Part shown: piece by piece, positions 56,462 through 64,000 of the stretch
How the letters are laid out: every line of letters begins with the position of its first letter
How positions within the stretch are numbered: position 1 is the stretch's first letter
Origin: Callorhinus ursinus
Lineage: Eukaryota > Chordata > Mammalia > Carnivora > Otariidae
Length of the DNA: 64,000 nt
Reading direction: 5' to 3'
Assembly: GCF_003265705.1 (NCBI RefSeq)
Contig: NW_020312902.1
Coordinates: 7,336,811 to 7,400,810, forward strand
The notes under the pieces: generated by a model
Database searches by the model: none
What the model was told of the DNA's origin: nothing
The model's input: the letters and a program-made list of their open reading frames with translations, nothing else
Program-made: the position numbers and the translations under genes

Positions 56462-56735
56462 TCAACAACTGGCTAGAGTTGATGGAAAATATCCTTGTGG
56501 AGTTTCAACATCAAGGGCATGCTCTGCATGCTCTCCTAGGGGTCCTGAGTGGGCCTGAGCCCCACCTGCCCACAGAACTAACCTGCTTATTAATGGTCTA
56601 GGCACTGGCTTACTTCAGTTCCCTGTCTTGACTCCCCATTCCCTTACCATGCAATCAACTCCCAAATACATTTTCTTGTATTCAAATCTTTATCTCAGGG
56701 TCTGCTTCTGGGGGAACCGAACCTAAAACAAATGC
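56462..56735. repeat. Ancient LTR-like repeat, family unassigned
   Basis: ttccctgtcttgactccccatt, aatacattttcttgtattcaaatc and tctgcttctgggggaaccg (each in part) form a layout seen in mammalian LTR ends. It continues left of the SINE. Confidence 0.4.
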
Positions 56736-57279
56736 CATGAGTGATGTTTGCCATGAGCACAAACCAGGGAAGTGACTACTTGCTTACCAGGTATTTTGAG
56801 GCCACTCATTAAGTGTTGAGAATGGAAGACTTAGGTGCATGGAAATGCAACATTATGTTGTTATCTGTAAAAGCAGCTAATAATAGCTACCTCACAGGTT
56901 CAGGGGAAAGATATATATGATTCTCTTACATGTGCTTTTCTTTCAACCACATCAGAATGTGTTTATAAGTGAAATTGATAAGAAGTGAGGTTGGTGCATC
57001 TGTCCAAGCATTGGCCTGCAGAAAATCGTTCTTCCTCAAAAAATAATATAAGAAGGGCCTCGCCAGTCCTGGCAGCTCTCAGTCCTCAGGCCTCCAGGGA
57101 CAATTATTACCATCATGAGATGGTTAGAACAAATCAGGGTGGATTAAGTCATAACATACATTCTAGGTCATTCTAAATGTAAGAGTATTTTTCAAAACTT
57201 GAAGGGTGTAGATAGCATATTATTGGCTGAGTACTAAGGTTTCCTGAGTCAGTCCAATGACAGAGGAGAAGCAACATAC
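56736..57279. other. Unique noncoding stretch
   Basis: No gene or named repeat. Confidence 0.5.
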
Positions 57280-57293
57280 AAAAGGTGTTGGGG

Positions 57294-57625
57294 TACAAGA
57301 GCTTTTTATCTTGATGAAGTCCCAAAAGTTCATTTTTGCCATTGTTTCCCTTGCCTTTGAAGACTTGTCTAGCAAGAAGTTGCTGTGGCCGAGGTCAAAG
57401 AGGTTGCTGCTTCTTTTCTTCTAGGATTTTGATGGATTCCTGTCTCCCATTTAGGTCTTTCATCCATTTTGAGTTTATTTCTGTGTTTGGTGTAAGACAG
57501 TGGTCCAGTTTCATTCTTCTGAGTGTGTATTGGGTGTTATATGTAACTGATGAATCATTAAACTGTACCTCTGAAACTAGTAATACACTATATATTGATT
57601 AATTGGTTTTAAATAAATTTTTTAT
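57294..57625. mobile_element. Twin-primed L1: inverted 5' part, forward 3' part
   Basis: 57294 to about 57525 is L1 ORF2 sequence in antisense (ctttttatcttgatgaagtcc, gttgctgtggccgaggtc, catccattttgagtttatttctg in part, cagtggtccagtttcattc). From about 57526 it switches to sense 3' UTR (tgggtgttatatgtaactg, atgaatcattaaactgtacc, ctgaaactagtaatacacta). One target duplication brackets the whole: aaaaggtgttgggg (57280-57293) and aaaaggcgttgtggg (57626-57640). Confidence 0.93.
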
Positions 57626-57704
57626 AAAAGGCGTTGTGGGCTGGTAAAGGTAGGCAGAGGGCTCTGGAAACAAACAACAACAAAATGAGGGAGAGAAAGA
57701 GAAA

Positions 57705-57810
57705 GATCTAATTATTTAGCTTCATTAAGCCTCAGTTTGTCCATCTGTACAACAGAGATAACAGGACTCCCAAGGTTGTAGCAAAGAATAAACGTTAATG
57801 CAGAACCAGA
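57705..57810 (-). mobile_element. MIR fragment
   Basis: Antisense MIR: attaagcctcagtttgtccatc, caacagagataacaggactcc and gcaaagaataaacgttaatgc. Confidence 0.75.
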
Positions 57811-59362
57811 TATGTCGCGTCCACTCAGTGCATGCAAGCTCTATTGCTAATATTATTACAATTTGCCTGAATCTCTGTAAACTGGCCTCACATCATCCAC
57901 CAGATTATAATGTAGTTTACATAATTATATCCATTTATTTGCATGGACTGCTGAGTCTTTTAATTATGTTCGGGCGTGCCGGAGCTCAACAGTTCAGTCT
58001 CATTGTTCTGAAGTTCCCTTAGCTGTGACTGCAGGATTTACTGTGGAGGAATCCAGTGTGTTTTCTCCCATTGAGGACTGTCATGAAAAGCCTATTCATT
58101 TCGCACTGCTGCTGCGAAACATCTTTGGAGAGGAAGATACGGGGTTCTGTTTTAAAGGAAGTTGGCTTTGCAAATTCACCCTCAAGAGCTACTGGAAATC
58201 AATTAAATTGGGTCCTCACTGTGGAATCTGAGGGTGCCTGTGGTTGAAGCGGCTGCTTTGGGCCAAGTACAGAGGTTAATGTTTGTCCCGCTGCTTCCTG
58301 GAACTCACTGGCTTGAAGTAGTTTTCTTGAAACAAATAAGAAGAAAGAACCTGAGGAGGAGGCTGGGGTTTCGGATGGTCTACCAACATGGCCCCCTGCT
58401 TTCCAGGATGAGGACAGTACAACTCATGAGATCACCAAGGGAAAAAGCTTTGCTGCAAGACTAGCTGTCACTGTGAGGATCCACTGCCTCACGGGAGCTC
58501 GGCGTGTGTATCACAGAGCTGGGCTATCTCTCAGTGCTGTGATTCATGGGAATGTCTTGAAGCAAACATTTTAGGATGGTTCTCAGGGGTCTCATTTTTT
58601 TAATAACATTTCTATAAATATATTCATTTTTGTTATATTTTTAAAATTATAGGATAAATTATTTTTGCTGTTTCTTTCTCCCTATCTCTCTACACAAACA
58701 CACACACCTACACACCTTTTTATAAAATATAAAGATTTGGAAAATAGGAAGAAAAAATGCCAGTAATCCCATCATTCTGTAAGAGTACTTTTCAATGTTC
58801 ACTAGATCTTTTTTATGTGAATTTTTGCAGTTATAATTGTAATATACACATGATCTATTGCCACATGCATCTCTCAGAATATCTTCTACAAGGCCTAATC
58901 TGAGGCTACCAGTCACTTAACAATACTGTAATGATCATGCAATTGGTGTTACTGGGAAGCATGTGAGGACTGTGTGTATAGTGATTTCTTTGTGGAAACC
59001 ATGTTGCGTACGCTCAAAAGATTCTTCCTTTCATCTCAAACTCTGAAGCAACCACCATAGTTACTAGCTGTTTGCAGCATGTTGACTTGAAGACTGTAAT
59101 TTTTCTGTCTTTAAGTTTCCATTTAAGTTCCAGAATTTGGAAACACAAATCTTAGGTGAACTTTCTCCATTATGGTTCACTAACTGCAAGGAAATGGTCA
59201 GGCTGAAACAATGATGAGGAATATTGAGGGCGGTCTGAAGGAGATTGATAGGGACTCTTAATAGCTTTGACTTCTCAGATTTCCTTTAACTTAATATTTC
59301 ACTTTATATTCGGCAAGAGAAAAATCAACGGAAACATTAGTACTTGAGGTGGGATGATAGTC
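57811..59362. other. Unique noncoding stretch, possible conserved noncoding
   Basis: 57830-58030 carries an octamer atttgcat at 57937-57944 and several taattat/attat motifs in unique sequence. 58020-58480 is GC-richer unique sequence with two short overlapping plus frames. 58600-58920 is AT-rich. No coding evidence. Confidence 0.45.
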
Positions 59363-59378
59363 AAAACTCTATCTGTTG

Positions 59379-59572
59379 GGCGCCTGGGTGGCTCAGTTGG
59401 TTCAGCGACTGCCTTCGGCTCAGGTCATGATCCTGGAGTCCCAGGATCGAGTCCCGCATCGGGCTCCCTGCTCGGCAGGGAGTCTGCTTCTCCCTCTGAC
59501 CCTCTTCCCTCTCGTGCTCTCTATCTCTCATTCTCTCTCTCTCAAATAAATAAATAAAATCTTTAAAAAAAA
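59379..59572 (+). mobile_element. SINEC element, gacctctt subtype
   Basis: Forward SINE sharing gcgactgccttcggctcagg, atcctggagtccc and gaccctcttccctctc with 44530-44727. Target duplication aaaactctatctgttg at 59363-59378 and 59573-59588, identical over 16 bp. It splits the flank of the unnamed repeat, so it is younger than that repeat. Confidence 0.97.
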
Positions 59573-59577
59573 AAAAC

Positions 59578-59910
59578 TCTATCTGTTGCAAATAACTCAA
59601 ATTGGCTTAACTGAAAAGGGGGATTTGTTGCTAGACAACAATAAAGTCCCGAAGCAGGCAGGCTCTCCTTTCAGGTAGATTCAGGAGGATAAACACCATC
59701 ATCCAAACTCAGGTGTTCTCACCCCTCTCCACTCTGTTCTCAGGTGCTCTTGCCACGTGGTTTTCCCTAGATGTGCCAAGCTTGTGTCATGCCAGTTTAA
59801 CAACCCTAGCAGAAAGAGGACCTCTCCCCAATAATCATACCCAAGTCCCAGTTGAGGTTACAAACCCATTCATTAACCAATCACTGAGGCCAGGGATGGG
59901 TGAAGGGCTC
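59578..59910. repeat. Unnamed dispersed repeat, copy 4
   Basis: gcaaataactcaaattggc, ttaactgaaaagggggattt and gttgctagacaac, followed by ggtgttctcacccctctc and tgccacgtggttttccc. Best-preserved copy of the family seen at 11196, 16672 and 42497. Confidence 0.55.
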
Positions 59911-60984
59911 CTATGCTGGGTCAACTGCCCGGGAGCCAGGAATGGTGTCTTTTCCACCAAAATCTCAGGGCCTGTGTTTGGAAGGGGATGTTTCCCAAAT
60001 GAAAACAGATGAACCTAGCCTGCAGGAAAGATAGACATTCATTGCAGGAGACGGTGAAGCTCGACTTAATAATTTCTACAGAGTCTTAGATGAAGATTTA
60101 TCATCAGCAAGCATGTGCTTGGAAGATGTTCCATTTGCCCCTCCTCTTATTTTAAAGAAATGCATTCATTCATCCATTCATTCATATCCTACTTTTTCTC
60201 CAGAAAGGACTGCAAAATCTTGCTAGGGTACATTCCACATACAAAGTAGTATGAATTAAAGATTGGGCAAAAGAAGAAAGATAAAGAGAGAAAAGTGGCT
60301 TGATGATACATAAATGTCCTAGGCAAGCTATAGATCTAGCTGTGGCTCTCTGGAAGTCTAAGAGGGAAGATTTGTCAGTTACCCTGTTCACACAGATCAT
60401 GATTTTAAAGCAATCCCCATACTCTTCACCATTTCTGGAAACCAGATCTACCAGGAATTTTTCTTGCAAGATGTAATGACCAACCTCACAAGCAAACAGC
60501 CCATTTCTCAGCATTCCTTTGCATAATAACCCCTTGTGCAATTATGCTCCTTCTCCAGCATAATTCAGTCAAAGCAATTCTGAAGGACCATTTTTTTTAA
60601 ATAGATTTTTTTAAAATGATGGAGTTGTACTGAAGAGGAATTTGACAATTGTCCTTGAGATGATGAATACTAGTAATGATAATAATGTAAGTAGCAGTGG
60701 TAGTAGTGTTAATAACAATGTAATTATTAAGAATTGTGCCAGGTGTGAAATCTTTATATGTATGGATTATCTTCCTCAGGAGAATGTCATAAATTCAGAG
60801 TACTATTATCATTACAATGAGGTTTTACTTTATGCAAATTGGAAATAGAAAGGTGTAAAGACTATATGCACAAAATTTGAAATAATGTAAATCCCACTTT
60901 ACATGCCTCCCTGTGGGAAAATGAATTCTGCATTATGCAAATTTTGAAATGTGAGCAATCTTCAGAAATTCATCGCTAGTATAA
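59911..60984. other. Unique noncoding stretch
   Basis: About 1.1 kb. A 119-codon minus frame at 60182-60541 has no recognised motif. 60640-60790 is a loose MIR-like, TAA-rich section (aatgataataatgtaagtag). Confidence 0.5.
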
Positions 60985-61115
60985 AATGCTAGAGGCCTAT
61001 ATTCTCATATCACAGGTATGGACACTTAGGTTTAGTGAGGTCTAAAACCTGTCCAATTAATGAAAGGCCAAGCTGAGATTTGAATCCAGCATTCTAGAAT
61101 TGCCTCCCTCAGGGC
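60985..61115 (+). mobile_element. MIR fragment
   Basis: Forward MIR 3' half: atcacaggtatggacacttagg, aggccaagctgagatttgaatcc (in part), tctagaattgcc. Confidence 0.65.
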
Positions 61116-64000
61116 TGGTGTGTTTGGGGAGACTGTTGGCCAAAATCCCTTTTATAAACCTGGAGCATCCTAACAGTCATTGCATAACAAATGATTTTTT
61201 CAAACTGGACTATAGAGCCAGTTGCATGTAGCTGTATGTGTCATTTTCTCAGAAATATACATTTCATACATGGTGACAAACGGAAGATGCAGTGACTATA
61301 TTCGCATAAAAAGCTCTGTACACAATTGTGTACAACTTGCTTTTTTGTTGCTTTTCAACTTCACAGTTGTTGAAAGTTGCTTTCAACAACTTGCTTTTCA
61401 AAATCACTTCCAAAGAGCAGAGAAGGCGTACCCACTGAACTCTCCTCAGATGAGAAAAAGGAAAAGGCTAGGATCTTAGCACCGCCAAGCACTTCCGCCC
61501 AATGGAAGATGATGAAAAGGAGGGGGACACAACCCCAGCTCTGGAGTTATCACTGAAAGGAAAGCCAACGCTTTCGTGTCTACTCCAGAACAGGTGGAAA
61601 GTCTGTTATCTGTTGAAGCTTGAGTAAAAGAAAAAAAAATCTTATAAGAGCTAAAATCAGTGAGTGCTGATGTGGGCTGCAGAGCAGACGCCATTCTTAG
61701 CCTCACAGATTAATGTTTTCCTTCATTGTTCATCTTAAAAACCAAAATTAGTCCCAAGCCAGAGAAGGGAGTGACCTCTGATTTAGGTCAGGACCTAAAG
61801 CTATATTGTTTTTACTCTGCTGATCAGTGAGTGGAGTATTCATTTGGAGTCTCCAACTCGGGGTGGTGTTTTTGTTTTGTTTTGTTTTGTTTTTAGCAAC
61901 CTCTCCAGAAAAAAACACCTATACCTATATCTCAAAAAGGAAATTTCTTCTTTCACTGGCCGCCACATGAGCTGAAACATTTCTCTACTCACTGCTCACA
62001 GACAACCTAACAGATAGGAGACGTCTGTTAAGCAGGACGGCCATTACACTGTGGTTTGATGCTGGTGTTTTGTTCTTTTTGGCAAGCCTGTGAGACCAGC
62101 CCAGTCATTTTGAACCAATATATTTCTGCCACCAAAGCTATTCTTATTCTGGCAAGTTTGCTGCTACCCAACAAGAGAACAAATTGAAGGTAATGGAAGA
62201 GATGAGAAATAATCATACCCTTGACATTCTAGCTTTTGTCTGACTTTTCTTGGTAATTTATTTGGCTGAGCATTTTGTAGCTGGTCAAAAGTAAAATTAT
62301 GTCCCAGGTCCTTTTCATCCATCTTCAGAAACATCTGAAGGAAAGCCTTAGTTTTTACTTTGTTCAAGAAGTGATTTTGCTATCCTGATGTATCGTGGCC
62401 TTGCAAGGCCATTACTTTAGATAAAGTAAAGTCTGCTCAAAGTTTGAATAGAAAAGGATAGGGGAATTGATTAATTGTTCTAGGAGTACCTCTGCAGCCA
62501 AATAAGTGTTGTGGTCATTCAAAAGCTTGCACCCAGTTTCTCATTCCTTTTGGATCTTTGCCCAGCACACTGCTTTAATTAATGACTGATCTCCACTTTC
62601 CAAATGGTATCATGTCTTTGAAATATCCTAAGTCTAACTGCTGAATTTTATGGTTCAAGATAGAGAAGGGAAACAACTCTACATTTTAAAACCAATCTTT
62701 GCCCAGAGTCACAGGGGAACATGTATAAAGCAACACAATTTTTTATGTAAACACATATCAGAGAAGAATGGTGGAAGACTACATTTTGTGGAAGGTAGGA
62801 TAACACGGTTCTCAGTTCAAGGGAGTTTTGGCTAGATTGATCTGGATCCAAGTTCCTGTTCCAGACTTAATGTCTGACATTGAACAAGCTACTTTCACAG
62901 CTATCTACCAGATGTTTGTCACCATTGCCACTGTTTTTATTCTAACATCTGGCATATAAGAACTGCTCAATAAACAATAGCTGCTATATCTACTATCATT
63001 TTATTTATGAAGTGTGACTGACTGAAGACAGAGTGAAAAATTTCCATATGGCCTTAGGTAACATTCATTCTTTTAATGAGAAGGCATTTCTCTGATTATC
63101 CCATACACCTCCCATGTCTGGAAGAGAGGATCCCTACAATGAACTACTTGTTTCCCAACACCCCCAAAGAGCAGGCATAGAAATGGAAACCTGCTCTGCT
63201 GGTTTACCTGGTCCTGAACTGCTTTCGTGCTCTCTAGAAAATTCTTGACCAATATGAGAACTTGGCCTGCAATCATACATACAAGAAAACTGTGAGTAGT
63301 CACTAGAGTTCTCTGGAATTCCCTGATTATTAAACTCAGCCCCTCTCAGGGCTATAACATTCTTCTTTCCCCCATGGTGACTCTTCCCTTGGAATTGTGG
63401 TTGAGATGCTGTCATCTGTTCATTTTGTTTAAACTGGGAGACAATGGGTTGGATCCTTAGCCCCATAACCCTCAGGAGCATCCATGTTGCTGAAATATAA
63501 TGATGAATATTGGCTAGCATAATAAATAATCTGTTATCTGATTATGTGTGTCTGCATTTGTGTCATTTGTATAATCTGTCCAACCAAGCTTTGGAATGGG
63601 AGGGAAGAGACAAATAGGTAGCCCTACTTTCTGATGACCTTAGGTTGACCTTTGCTCTGGTGGAGACTTTTTATATCTCAAAAGTGGAGGTGATGATGGT
63701 AACTTCTGGCTCTGACCTGTCACTATGACCCTGAAATAATCGCAGATGTTTTAATCTCCTCAAAAATTGTTTGTTGTGATTCTAGCCATTAGTGTCTTTG
63801 TTGGTAGTTTTCAGATTCAAATGGGACAGTCCATGGCATTTTTTGGATGAGTTTTTCAAATGTTTTCATAGTTGCCAATAAATGCATGTTCAGTTGAGTT
63901 GAAATGATATAATATGACTCATCAGGACTCAGCTTTCTTTCACACATTGTCTTTGATCTACTTCATTTCTTGAAAGCCATTTTTAATCCATGAGCATTTC
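61116..64000. other. Long noncoding stretch
   Basis: About 2.9 kb with no gene, RNA or young repeat, the least disturbed part of the window. Inside are perfect inverted repeats at 61317-61390, a (TTTTG)n run at 61868-61893, a weak L2/MIR line at 62940-62990 and a weak antisense MIR at 63690-63775. Short frames on both strands, including one of 128 codons at 63134-63520 (-), have no recognisable motif. Confidence 0.5.
61317..61390. repeat. Perfect palindrome plus perfect inverted repeat
   Basis: tgtacacaattgtgtaca (61317-61334) is an 18-bp perfect palindrome. 32 bp later, gttgttgaaag and ctttcaacaac pair around a 3-base loop (61366-61390). The phrase caacttgcttt occurs just after each of them. 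Confidence 0.9.

Noticed and set aside
58025..58247. Possible exon (two overlapping plus frames after a cccttag)
   Set aside because: The acceptor-like ag lacks a strong pyrimidine tract, there is no matching donor, and the translations are unfamiliar.
60182..60541. 119-codon minus frame
   Set aside because: No motif, no splice signals, and average composition; most likely chance.

Overview
This is nuclear genomic DNA of a carnivoran mammal, most likely a caniform of the bear, seal and weasel group. The main evidence is more than a dozen tRNA-Lys-derived SINEC elements: a 5' end like ggcgcctgggtggctcag, A and B boxes of the pol III promoter, a CT-rich 3' part, and an aataaataaaatctt tail. 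There are also several carnivore-type LINE-1 3' ends with the recurrent tail motif catcaaaaactaatgatgta. Older layers shared by all placental mammals (MIR, L2, MLT1-type LTRs, old L1) lie beneath them. I read the families by eye against remembered consensus features. Family names are firm for SINEC, L1, MIR and L2, and weaker elsewhere. I see no functional protein-coding gene, no coding exon I can defend, no rRNA, no free-standing tRNA, no CRISPR array and no CpG-rich promoter. The longest open frames (182, 141 and 139 codons) are chance frames or run across repeats. The only recognisable coding remnants are C-terminal pieces of L1 ORF2. Layout: 1-5 kb is mostly one antisense L1. 5.1-12.5 kb alternates L1 3' ends, MIRs, an L1 antisense block and a nested SINE pair. 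12-19 kb is L2/MIR debris and unique DNA. 19.6-23.6 kb is a long AT-rich run of old antisense L1 with one SINE and an AT-rich microsatellite. 23.7-30 kb is mixed old repeats. 30.1-34.5 kb is L2 followed by two antisense L1 5'-end segments, the second holding an MLT1 LTR, a SINE and a CA microsatellite. 34.5-39.3 kb is unique AT-rich DNA, an antisense L1 3' region and a SINE-L1-L1-SINE nest. 39.6-46.7 kb has L2, MIR, a tight head-to-head SINE pair and a SINE/L1 doublet. 46.7-64 kb is the least repeat-rich part, with scattered SINEs, MIRs and one twin-primed L1. The window reads as intergenic or deep intronic sequence. Its value is as a record of insertions: at least twelve elements have readable target-site duplications, several are nested so their order of arrival can be read, and a few show unusual mechanisms (twin priming, tail transduction, minimal L1 insertions of about 75 and 110 bp, internal SINE deletion). 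I found no sign of a new biological system.
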